Positions 17,075 through 25,416 of a DNA stretch of 64,000 nucleotides are shown piece after piece (positions within the stretch are counted from its first letter, which is position 1; every line of letters starts with the position of its first letter). This DNA comes from GCA-2715965 sp047608975 (GTDB lineage Bacteria > Verrucomicrobiota > Verrucomicrobiia > Limisphaerales > JAYPXF01). The notes under the pieces are model-generated. The model saw only the letters and a list, made by a program, of their open reading frames with translations. It did not search any database and was not told the DNA's origin. The translations under genes and the position numbers were made by a program. The DNA lies in assembly GCA_047608975.1 (NCBI GenBank), contig JBLFYM010000008.1, positions 18,684 to 82,683 on the forward strand, given 5' to 3'.

Positions 17075-18058
17075 CTACGGTTTGGGAGCCAGCGATACGA
17101 CGAGTGCGCTGTGGTCGGATCCGAGGCGGGGGCCGATCCGGCGTTCGACGGTGTGGAGACTGGGCGAATGGAAGACGTGATCGATGGGAATGGCGAAGGG
17201 GAAGAAGTTGCGCCGCCAGGTGGCGCGGGCACCGAACCCTTGGGCAGAATTGATCAGGCCGCCAGATTTAAGGAAATCGCAGTAGTGGGAGGAATACGGG
17301 GTGAGGTTGAAGTCTCCTGCGGCGATGACGCAATCGTTGGTGATCGCTTTGATCAGGCTTACGAGCGCGTGCAGTTGGGCGTTCCGGTTGGCACTGTTCT
17401 CACGTCCTGATGGGGGAACGGGATGGGTGCCAAAGAAGTGAACCCGCAGATCCTGAACTACGATAGTGGCTTCGATGGTCGGAACGCCGGCCTTGCCGAG
17501 ATAGTGAATGGTGTGTGATTCGATTGGCCATCTGCTGAGCAGCAGCACTCCGAAGTTGTCGTCCCGCGGCAGAGCGATGCAGTGGGGATACTCGTCGAAT
17601 AGCCCGGAGAGTCCATCCACCCAGCGTTGGTTGATTTCCATCAGGAAGACCACATCAGCGAACTCATCGTGGAGAAAGCGGGAGACTTTGTCATGCTGGG
17701 TTGTGCGTGTCCGCACGTTGTGGGAGATCAGTTTGATAGCCGGTTCAAGATGTTCGGGTGTCGCCGGTCGTAGGAAGAATCCCAGTGGTTCAATGGCGAG
17801 GAGCGCGGAACACGCCAGCATCGCGACTGCCGGTTTGAAGTTGCGTAGGGCCGCAAGTAGGACCGCGATGATCAGGAGCGCGACCAGATATTGAACACGA
17901 AAATTTGTGAACAGATCGGGGATCCAATGGAAGCGTCCAAGGGTGCCGAAGAGGGGGAGAACCAGAACTGCGATTCCGGCCGCTGTGAGTCCCCTTCGCA
18001 AAAGGGTTCGCCAGGTAGGGGGGGAAGTAGGTGGTAGGTTGGCATTCGTTGGTTCCAC
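17075..18058 (-). CDS. Membrane-anchored endonuclease/exonuclease/phosphatase family protein
   Basis: A 327-residue protein with a GTG start. Two to three N-terminal transmembrane helices (about residues 25-95) precede an EEP domain. The domain shows KLISHNVRTRT (asparagine of the metal site), FLMEINQRWVDGL with the metal-binding Glu, HFFGTHPVPP, CVIAAGDFNLTPYS with the catalytic Asp/Asn, and the terminal LGSDHSALVV. EEP enzymes cleave phosphodiesters or phosphomonoesters in DNA, RNA, lipids or inositol phosphates. Proteins of this layout are often loosely called EndA/YafD-like. The catalytic domain probably faces the periplasm. The substrate is unknown. Confidence 0.85.
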   Translation of the reverse strand: MEPTNANLPPTSPPTWRTLLRRGLTAAGIAVLVLPLFGTLGRFHWIPDLFTNFRVQYLVALLIIAVLLAALRNFKPAVAMLACSALLAIEPLGFFLRPATPEHLEPAIKLISHNVRTRTTQHDKVSRFLHDEFADVVFLMEINQRWVDGLSGLFDEYPHCIALPRDDNFGVLLLSRWPIESHTIHYLGKAGVPTIEATIVVQDLRVHFFGTHPVPPSGRENSANRNAQLHALVSLIKAITNDCVIAAGDFNLTPYSSHYCDFLKSGGLINSAQGFGARATWRRNFFPFAIPIDHVFHSPSLHTVERRIGPRLGSDHSALVVSLAPKP

Positions 18059-18153
18059 GGGAAATTGGGACTTTGGTCAATGGACTCCGGGGAGGGAGCA
18101 ATCTGTGTAACTCAATCCCATTCCCACTGGACGTCGAAGGCGAAGGCGGCAGC

Positions 18154-19812
18154 TCAGGAACTAAGGAGCTCTTCGGCGTGTTTGGCGATGGCTTCGCCTT
18201 TGCCGCCGAGCATGCGGATGATCTCGTTGATCCGGTCCTGGTCGGTGACCGGTGAGATCAGGGAGATGGTGCGCCCGTGGGTGACCTGTTTGGTGACGAC
18301 CTGATGATGAGCGGCGGCGGCGGCCACCTGCGGGAGGTGGGTGACGCAGAGGACCTGACGATTTGTTGCGATGTGGCGCATTTTGTCCCCGACGACGTGA
18401 GCGGTTTCGCCACCGACGTTGGCATCCACTTCATCAAAAATGAGGAGCGGCACGCGATCCTGTTCCGCGAGGACGGTCTTGATCGCCAACATTATCCGGG
18501 CCATTTCCCCGGAGGAAGCGATGGCTCGCAGGGATTGGGAGGGTTCTCCGGGATTGGGTGCGAACTGGAATTCGATCCGGTCAAACCCGGTTTGATTGGG
18601 AGTCGTCAGCGTTCCGAGGGCGACGGCGAATTCGCTTTGCTTGAATCCGAGGGCGCGGAGTTGCTTCACTACTTCCCTGGAGAGCTTGGCGATCACTTTG
18701 CTGCGCTTGGTGGTGATCGTTTTGCCGTCTTTGATCAGCCGGTCTGAGAGTCGCTCGAGTTCGGAATTGAGCCGGGCAACTTCGGCATCGCGTGATTCGA
18801 GCGAGGCGAGTTTGTCGGCGGCCTTTTCTCCGAACTGACGGACGTCATCGAGGCTGGGTCCGAATTTGCGTTTGAGAGATTGGAGATTTCCGACCTGATC
18901 TTCGAGTTCCTGCAGCCGGACCGGATTCACGTCGAGACGGTCCAGGTAGGCGGAGACTTCGGACTGCAGATCTTGGACGAGACTGGTGACGTCTTCCTGC
19001 AGTTCGACCAGATTTCCGGCTCCGGCATCGATCTGATTCAGATCCTGGACGAGTCGGCTTACTGCGTTGACCTGATTGGTGAGGGAATCATCTTCGCCGT
19101 TGAGTAGTTCGAGGGCGCCGCCGGCGAGTTGCATCAGCTGGGACGCATTGCTGACCCGCTGGTGTTCGGCTTCGAGTCCGGCCTCGTCGAGTTCATCGAG
19201 TTGGGCGGCCGCGATCTCTTTCACCTGGAACCGGAGCAGATCCAGTTGTTGCTCGTAGGTCTGTTCGTCGACGATGAAGTCGGCCCGTTCCGCTTCGATG
19301 TCCCGGCGCTGTTGCAATAACTGGCCGAATTTCTCGACTGCCGACTCGAGTCCGGCGAAGGCATCCAGAAGTGCAAGCTGGCGGCTGGGATGTAACAGGG
19401 ACTGATGATCGTGCGGACCATGGATATCGACGAGCCATTCACCTATCTGGGCGAGATGATTGAGACTGGTTGGCGAACCGTTGATGAACTGGCGGTTTGT
19501 GCCGCCTGCGGAAAAGGTTCGTTTGAGAAAGAGCTGCCCGTCAGCGCACTCCTCCAGCCCGTTTTGATCCAGCCATTTCGCGATCGGTGCCTTGATCTTG
19601 GCGGTGTCGAAGGCGGCCTCAACTGTGCACTTGTCGGCCCCTGACCGGATGAGGCTTTTGCTGGCGCGTTCACCGAGGACGAGATTCAGGGCCCCGATCA
19701 GGATGGACTTGCCGGCACCGGTTTCGCCGGTGATCGCGTTGTAGCCCGGCTGGAAGTCAATGGTGAGGTCTTCCACCAGAGCAAGGTTCTTGATTCGGAG
19801 CGCGGTCAGCAT
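18154..19812 (-). CDS. recN: DNA repair protein RecN
   Basis: RecN is an SMC-like ATPase that acts early in recombinational repair of double-strand breaks. The 552-residue length equals that of E. coli RecN. Walker A is GETGAGKS (about 29-36), a long coiled coil rich in Leu, Glu and Gln fills the centre (about 165-370), the ABC-type signature is IASSGEMARIML, and Walker B is LLIFDEVDANVGG, followed by the His switch VTHLPQVAA. The frame is open 78 codons further upstream, but those run into the divergent MBL gene. The ATG at 19812 (MLTALRIKNLALV) matches the family start. A LexA-type operator was not identified. Confidence 0.95.
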   Translation of the reverse strand: MLTALRIKNLALVEDLTIDFQPGYNAITGETGAGKSILIGALNLVLGERASKSLIRSGADKCTVEAAFDTAKIKAPIAKWLDQNGLEECADGQLFLKRTFSAGGTNRQFINGSPTSLNHLAQIGEWLVDIHGPHDHQSLLHPSRQLALLDAFAGLESAVEKFGQLLQQRRDIEAERADFIVDEQTYEQQLDLLRFQVKEIAAAQLDELDEAGLEAEHQRVSNASQLMQLAGGALELLNGEDDSLTNQVNAVSRLVQDLNQIDAGAGNLVELQEDVTSLVQDLQSEVSAYLDRLDVNPVRLQELEDQVGNLQSLKRKFGPSLDDVRQFGEKAADKLASLESRDAEVARLNSELERLSDRLIKDGKTITTKRSKVIAKLSREVVKQLRALGFKQSEFAVALGTLTTPNQTGFDRIEFQFAPNPGEPSQSLRAIASSGEMARIMLAIKTVLAEQDRVPLLIFDEVDANVGGETAHVVGDKMRHIATNRQVLCVTHLPQVAAAAAHHQVVTKQVTHGRTISLISPVTDQDRINEIIRMLGGKGEAIAKHAEELLSS

Positions 19813-19886
19813 TGCAAAATATTTCGCGCGCAATTTGAGGCCTTTGCTGGCGTTCGGCAAAGCGATTCTGTATTCGTTTCCAGCAC

Positions 19887-20669
19887 ATGGCGTTTCGGCT
19901 GACAATTCTGGGTTCGGGGACTTCGCAGGGAGTTCCTCTGATTGGCAAGGCCTACCCGGAGAAGTTTCTGGCGAATCCCAAGAATCATCGCACGCGTCCG
20001 GCGGCGATGGTGACCACGGATCAAATCCAGTTTGCGATTGATACACCGCAGGAATTTCGACTGCAGATGCTGCGCGAGCAGGTGGACCGGCTCGATGCGC
20101 TGCTCGTGACGCACGCGCACGCGGATCACATCATGGGGATGGACGATTGCCGGAGGTTCTGCCAGCTGTCCGGGAAGCCGCTACCGGTTTATGGAAGCCA
20201 GGTGACGCTGGACATCTTGAGCCAGATCTTCGCCTACGCCTTTCACGACGGACCGCATCCGCCCACCTATTTCGTGCCTGATCCTCGCGTGATCGAGGGC
20301 GAGTTTCTGCTGGCAGATCTGAAGGTCACCCCATTCACCCTTCCGCATGGAAATCTCGACACCACCGGTTTTTTGTTCGAACAGAACGGCCGCAAACGAG
20401 TCGCTTACTGCACTGATTGTCGCGAAATGCCCGATGAAGTGATCGAGCTGATTGAAGGCGTCGATTGCGTGGTGCTGGATGCCTTGCAAAAGGAACCGCA
20501 CTGGACGCATATGAGCTTGGATGAGGCGCTCACCGCCGCGCGCCGAATTCGGGCCGCCCGGACCGTGTTGACTCACCTGACGGATTGCTATGACCATGAC
20601 GTCGATCAGGCGGAACTGCCCCCGGGTGTGGAACTCGGCTACGATGGTCTGAAGATTGATTTGAAATAG
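19887..20669 (+). CDS. MBL-fold hydrolase, PhnP-like
   Basis: A 260-residue metallo-beta-lactamase-fold protein. It starts with FRLTILGSGTSQGVPLIG, typical of PhnP and related cyclic phosphodiesterases, and has the metal motif THAHADHIMGMD (His76, His78, Asp80, His81), later ligands in the LPHGNLDTTGFLF and YCTDC segments, and a final histidine in LTHLTD. PhnP hydrolyses phosphoribosyl cyclic phosphate in phosphonate breakdown, but no phn genes are nearby, so a general phosphodiesterase role is safer. It is transcribed divergently from recN with 74 bases between them. Confidence 0.85.
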   Translation: MAFRLTILGSGTSQGVPLIGKAYPEKFLANPKNHRTRPAAMVTTDQIQFAIDTPQEFRLQMLREQVDRLDALLVTHAHADHIMGMDDCRRFCQLSGKPLPVYGSQVTLDILSQIFAYAFHDGPHPPTYFVPDPRVIEGEFLLADLKVTPFTLPHGNLDTTGFLFEQNGRKRVAYCTDCREMPDEVIELIEGVDCVVLDALQKEPHWTHMSLDEALTAARRIRAARTVLTHLTDCYDHDVDQAELPPGVELGYDGLKIDLK

Positions 20670-20704
20670 CGGGCGAACCGCAGGACTCTCTGGAAGATCT
20701 TGAT

Positions 20705-22258
20705 ATGAAAAAATTACTCCTGCTACTGGTGGCGCTGACTGCCGTAGTTTTTCCCACCGCATCCCGCGCCCAGTATGAGGGGAAATCCGTGGTCCTGATC
20801 TACAACACCGAGGACATGGGATCATTGGATGTTGCGGAGCATTACGCGACGAAACGCAATGTGCCGTTGGACAACATCATCGGTCTGAAGCTTTCCACCA
20901 ATGAGGTGATATCACGCGCCGAATTCATTTCGACCTTGCAGCAACCGCTGCTTAAAAAACTGGTCGATCACAAGCTATTCACCTTCGAGGGGGACAAACT
21001 CGTGTCGAGCAAGGTCCGGTTTGCGGCACTGTGTTACGGCGTGCCATTGAAAATCTCGCCCGCCAAGAATCTGAAGGAAGCGGGCGCATCAAAACTCCCG
21101 GAGGCGCTGCAACGGAACGAGGCGGCGGTTGACAGTGAATTGGCCTGGCTGCCGCGCATCAAGACCAACCCGCTGCTGGCCGGCAAGTTGGCGAGTGGAT
21201 TCTTCGGAGTGACCAATGCTTCGGCAATGCAGGCGACGAACGGGCTGTTGATGGTGGCCCGACTGGATGGTCCGACGCCGGAGATTGCGAAGTCGTTGGT
21301 GGACAAAGCTTTGCTCGCGGAAACAAACGGACATTGGGGGCGCGCCTATTTTGATCTGCGCGGAATCAAGGAAGGACAATATCAGGCCGGTGACGATTCG
21401 TTGGCGGAAGCCGCAAACTTTACGCGATTGGCCGGTATGGAGACCATTGAAGACCGGCAGGCAGCCACCTTTGGAAAAGAGTTTCCGATGAGTCATATCG
21501 GTTTCTACGCCGGTTGGTACGACGAGCACGTGTCGGGTCCGTTCACGACGGAGCAGGTGGAATTTCTCCCGGGAGCGATTGCCTACCATCTCCACTCTTT
21601 CAGTGCTTCCACCATTAGGCAGACCAATTCGAACTGGGTGGGCCCGCTGCTGGGCAAGGGCGTGACCGCGACGCTCGGCACGGTGTATGAGCCTTATCTC
21701 TCAGGAACGCCGCACATGGGCGTGTTTACCTATCGTTTGATGCGGCATGGATTCAGTTTTGCTGAAGCTGCCTATGCGGCTCAAAGCTCGGTATCGTGGA
21801 TGACCACGGTCGTGGGAGATCCGCTCTACCGGCCCTACGGCCGACCTCACAAGGACATTCATGAACAGCTGATGCAACAGAAATTGCCGCTGCTGGACTG
21901 GTCCATTCTCCGAATCGTGAACATTAATTTGGCGAAGGGCACTCCGGTAAAAGAAATGATTCGTTACCTGGGTTCACTGGAAAACACGAAGAAGAGCTCA
22001 GTGCTATTGGAGAAGATGGGAGATCTGATGACGGCCGACGGCGAGAAAAAGAACGGCGCGCAAATTCGGGGTATGGCCATGGCTCAGCCTTCGAGCCCCC
22101 AACAACGGATCCGGGTGATTCTTGGTCTGGCCGAATACTTTTCTGCCGCGGGGGAAAAGGAAAAGGCCACGTCGATGTATGATTACTTTATCAAATCGTT
22201 TCCCAAATACCCGAAACTGGCCGATGTGAAGCTTGCTTTGCAGAAGTTGGGGAAGTGA
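20705..22258 (+). CDS. TIGR03790 family secreted protein
   Basis: A 517-residue protein with a signal peptide (MKKLLLLLVALTAVVFPTAS). The opening SVVLIYNTEDMGSLDVAEHY, the segment ISRAEFISTLQQPL, the strand RFAALCYGVPLKI and the late VVGDPLYRPYG match the TIGR03790 family, found mainly in Verrucomicrobiota, Planctomycetes and some proteobacteria. Its function is unknown. The C-terminal 120 residues look helical and TPR-like (PQQRIRVILGLAEYF...KATSMYDYFI). A terminator hairpin overlaps the stop codon, so this gene is probably transcribed apart from the next ones. Confidence 0.8.
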   Translation: MKKLLLLLVALTAVVFPTASRAQYEGKSVVLIYNTEDMGSLDVAEHYATKRNVPLDNIIGLKLSTNEVISRAEFISTLQQPLLKKLVDHKLFTFEGDKLVSSKVRFAALCYGVPLKISPAKNLKEAGASKLPEALQRNEAAVDSELAWLPRIKTNPLLAGKLASGFFGVTNASAMQATNGLLMVARLDGPTPEIAKSLVDKALLAETNGHWGRAYFDLRGIKEGQYQAGDDSLAEAANFTRLAGMETIEDRQAATFGKEFPMSHIGFYAGWYDEHVSGPFTTEQVEFLPGAIAYHLHSFSASTIRQTNSNWVGPLLGKGVTATLGTVYEPYLSGTPHMGVFTYRLMRHGFSFAEAAYAAQSSVSWMTTVVGDPLYRPYGRPHKDIHEQLMQQKLPLLDWSILRIVNINLAKGTPVKEMIRYLGSLENTKKSSVLLEKMGDLMTADGEKKNGAQIRGMAMAQPSSPQQRIRVILGLAEYFSAAGEKEKATSMYDYFIKSFPKYPKLADVKLALQKLGK

Positions 22259-22277
22259 GAAACTCCCCTGTTTTTTT
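22249..22277 (+). terminator. Intrinsic terminator overlapping the TIGR03790 stop codon
   Basis: GGGGA-(A)-GT pairs with AC-TCCCC around a 5-base loop (22249-22268, one bulged A), followed by TG and seven T residues (22271-22277). The stop codon TGA (22256-22258) lies within the stem and loop. Confidence 0.75.
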
Positions 22278-22324
22278 CTGGAACCGGTCTTGAGTTCGAT
22301 CTGAAGCGACACTAGCTTTCGCGC

Positions 22325-23308
22325 ATGTCAATCAGGGCGTTGTATGGAGCGATCCTCATTTTTGGAACCGTGGCGTTCGCAGCTGCGGATGAAATCCGGC
22401 TGAAGGAGGCTGCCTCCATTTCCGGACGGATTCTTTCCGAGAAGACCGATCGGGTGTATGTCGATATCGGCTACACCGTTCTCGACATCCCGCGGAAAGC
22501 GATTGTCAAAATTTCCAGGGGTAACGAAAAATCCCCGACCAGTGTGGCTCCCAAGCCTGAGAAGAAGGGGTTCTACTATGCCGGTGGTGGCCGCACGGAG
22601 GACGGCTCGGTCCGGGATCTGGTGTTGGAAATCGGCTCCGCCGTGGTCCAGGTGAAATCACCGGGAGGCACCGGGTCCGGATTTTTCATCAATCAGGATG
22701 GCGACCTGATCACCAACTTTCATGTGATCGAAGGGGAATCTCGGATCACGATCGAGGTCTATCACGTGCGCGATGGGCGTCTGGAACGGAAGAGCTATCC
22801 GGACGTGAAGATCGTGGCCATGAACAAATTCGACGATCTCGCGTTGCTCCGAATCGACCAGGCGGCCCGTGAAAAGTTTCAGGCGGTGCCCTTGGCGGTT
22901 GCCAAGGAGTTGAAGGTGGGCGAACGGGTGTTCGCCATCGGGAGTCCGCTGGGATTGGAACGTACGGTCACCGAGGGGATCATCAGTACCGCAAACCGTC
23001 AGATGTCCGGTTCGCTTTATCTGCAGACCACCGCCCAGATCAATCCGGGTAACAGTGGTGGACCGCTGTTCAACATGCGTGGCGAAGTGGTCGGGGTTAC
23101 CAATATGAAGATCACCTTCGGCGAAGGTTTGGGTTTTGCCATTCCGGTGGAGAAGGTCAAATACTTCCTCGATCACAGCGATGCGTTTGCCTACGACAAC
23201 GACAATCCGCAGAACGGATACCACTACCTGAGCCCGCCGAGCCTGGCCAAAGCTGCGCTGGAAAAAGCGGAGAAGGCGCGAATCGCCCGCGCAAAACGCC
23301 AGAAGTAA
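22325..23308 (+). CDS. S1C trypsin-like serine protease without PDZ domain
   Basis: A 327-residue secreted protein (signal peptide about 1-21). Residues 22-65 form a small beta-rich module (LKEAASISGRILSEKTDRVYV...LDIPRKAIVKI) resembling the SH3-like strands found before proteases in this phylum. The protease fold spans about 95-285 with His133 in TNFHVIEG, Asp171 in FDDLALLRID and Ser244 in NPGNSGGP. No PDZ domain follows; the chain ends in a basic, helical tail. It is the second intact DegP-like protease in the window. A distinct signalling or maturation role for its N-terminal module is inference. Confidence 0.88.
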   Translation: MSIRALYGAILIFGTVAFAAADEIRLKEAASISGRILSEKTDRVYVDIGYTVLDIPRKAIVKISRGNEKSPTSVAPKPEKKGFYYAGGGRTEDGSVRDLVLEIGSAVVQVKSPGGTGSGFFINQDGDLITNFHVIEGESRITIEVYHVRDGRLERKSYPDVKIVAMNKFDDLALLRIDQAAREKFQAVPLAVAKELKVGERVFAIGSPLGLERTVTEGIISTANRQMSGSLYLQTTAQINPGNSGGPLFNMRGEVVGVTNMKITFGEGLGFAIPVEKVKYFLDHSDAFAYDNDNPQNGYHYLSPPSLAKAALEKAEKARIARAKRQK

Positions 23309-23386
23309 TCTGAAACCTGAATCGATGTTGTCGGTCATACCTCCAAGTTTAAACAAGTCCAGATCAGCCAACTCATCACCCTATTT

Positions 23387-25243
23387 ATGAAGCAGAGATT
23401 CACGCTCCTTTTACTCATCGTGGCCGTTGCGTTCACCGGCGTTCGTGCTCGCGCCGCCTACGTTCCTGAAAAACTCGTCCCGCGGGATACGATCCTGTTG
23501 ATGACCATTCCGGACATGGACCAGGCGGCTGCCAAGTTCCGGGAAACCTCGGGATATCGGTTGTTCCAAGAACCGTTCATGAAGCCCCTGATCGAACGTG
23601 CCAAGAAGGACATCACCGCAGCGATTGCAGAGAATTTGGGCGAAGATCAGTCCGAGACGCTCATGACATTTCTGGGATCGGTCAAGGGGCAGCTCACCTT
23701 CGCGGTGAGCGGTTCGCCCAAAAACATCATGAGCGGCAAAGCCATCCGGTTTGCAGTGATCTGGGACGCCAAGGAACAGCGCGATGCGGCGCGGAAGGCG
23801 ATCGAAAGCAGTCTTGGAAAGGCGGACAAAATGCGGGTTGTCCGTGAGAAGGTTCCCGGCGGAGAAATTCTGAAAATGATCACCGAGGGCGAGGATGATG
23901 CGGCTTTCTTCGGTTTTTCGGATTCACTCATCGTATTGGGTGCGGACAAACAGAGCGTTGCTGACGTGTTCCGTCGCCGGACAGGCGATCTGGGCGAATC
24001 CTTGGCTGAAAATTTGTCTTTCCGCGAGGATCACGCCCGGTTCTTCCGCAACTCACAGATGTACATGTGGGGGAATCTGGAAGCCGTGGTGGACGGGGTC
24101 ATCGTGGGCATGGCTGAACAACCTGGAAACGCGGCCAGCGGGAACCCGCTGATGGCCGCTATCAATCCTGGACAGGCAATGAAGGCATTGGGTTTGACCG
24201 GTCTGAAGAGCCTCGCCGCAGGTATCCAGTACGATCGCGCCGGCTCGAATGCTGAGCTTTTTTTGAAAGTCCCGCAGAGCGTGCGCAAGGGACTACTGAA
24301 GATCTTTGTCACTGAGCCGAAAACCACAGTTCCGCCCAGATTCATCGCCGGCGACATAGCGACCTATTCGCGCTGGCGCAAGAGTGGTAAGGATATTATC
24401 GATACCATCGAGGCCACCATCCGTGAGGCCGTTCCCATGATGTCCGGGTTTGTCTCCATGATGATCGACCAGGCCGGAAAGGCGAACGATCCGAATTTTG
24501 ATTTTCGCCGGGAGTTCATCGGCAATTTGGGGGATGACATCATCCAATACTCTCGCGCTTCCAAGGACATTACCCTCGAATCACTCTCCTCGCCGCCGAC
24601 AATGTATCTGTTGGGTTCCGGAAATCCGAAAACCTTGCTCGAAGCGGCCCGCAAGGCGCAGGGTGGCATGGGAATGCCAGGGCTGGGCGCCGCGAAGGAA
24701 GAGGATTTTTTGGGCAACCGGGTTCTGGTGATGCCTGCGGGAGTGAAACTGAATCTCGATGGCGGCAAACCTGAATCGAAATACGTGTATCTGACGACCA
24801 GCCGCGGTTATCTGGCAATTGCCACGGATCGCGATCTGTTGGAGGATTTCATTCGCGGAGGATCAAAGGGAGCGCCGTTGTCGGAACTGCCACACTTCCG
24901 CGAACTCGCGCAAAAGGCCGGAGGCTTGGATACCGGGTGGTTGTTCTTTGAAAACCCCCAACAAAGCATCGAACTGCTGTTACGCTCGTTGAAGGCGGAT
25001 CCCAAGGCGTGGCAGAAGATCATCGGCGTCAATCCGTTCCAAGTGATGAAGATCAACGTCGGCGACACTGCTGGCGCGGATAAGAAGGTGGACGAACAGG
25101 AGCAGATGGTAACCGATTACATCAAACTCCTACCGACCTTTGAGCAGATTCGCAAGTATCTGGGTTACACCGTTGGAACCGTTTCTTCGGACGCTGACGG
25201 AATTCTCGTTCGCGCCGTATCGCCCGATTCCTTGGGGGAGTAG
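23387..25243 (+). CDS. DUF3352-like secreted protein of unknown function
   Basis: A 618-residue protein with a signal peptide (MKQRFTLLLLIVAVAFTGVRA). The mature start, LVPRDTILLMTIPDMDQAAAKFRET, and repeats such as FFGFSDSLIVLGADKQSVADV and YLTTSRGYLAIATDRDLLEDF resemble DUF3352-type proteins, in which alternating strand-helix units describe a surface-exposed protein assessing substrates of unknown nature. No catalytic motif is visible. It follows the S1C protease gene by 78 bases and could be in the same transcript. The family assignment is from pattern similarity and is moderate. Confidence 0.6.
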   Translation: MKQRFTLLLLIVAVAFTGVRARAAYVPEKLVPRDTILLMTIPDMDQAAAKFRETSGYRLFQEPFMKPLIERAKKDITAAIAENLGEDQSETLMTFLGSVKGQLTFAVSGSPKNIMSGKAIRFAVIWDAKEQRDAARKAIESSLGKADKMRVVREKVPGGEILKMITEGEDDAAFFGFSDSLIVLGADKQSVADVFRRRTGDLGESLAENLSFREDHARFFRNSQMYMWGNLEAVVDGVIVGMAEQPGNAASGNPLMAAINPGQAMKALGLTGLKSLAAGIQYDRAGSNAELFLKVPQSVRKGLLKIFVTEPKTTVPPRFIAGDIATYSRWRKSGKDIIDTIEATIREAVPMMSGFVSMMIDQAGKANDPNFDFRREFIGNLGDDIIQYSRASKDITLESLSSPPTMYLLGSGNPKTLLEAARKAQGGMGMPGLGAAKEEDFLGNRVLVMPAGVKLNLDGGKPESKYVYLTTSRGYLAIATDRDLLEDFIRGGSKGAPLSELPHFRELAQKAGGLDTGWLFFENPQQSIELLLRSLKADPKAWQKIIGVNPFQVMKINVGDTAGADKKVDEQEQMVTDYIKLLPTFEQIRKYLGYTVGTVSSDADGILVRAVSPDSLGE

Positions 25244-25416
25244 GGAGGGTTTCCCAAACGCGCACCCCTGCTGTCTGGTTCGGACTGCGGAGGTTTGCCA
25301 GCATCTGAGATATCGGTTCAGTCAGGTGCTCGTCGCTTAACTCACCCGGTCAATCCCTGATTCCCGATCGAGACTGATTCGGGCATAGTCGCCGTCATTC
25401 CGTTACGGATGTGTGA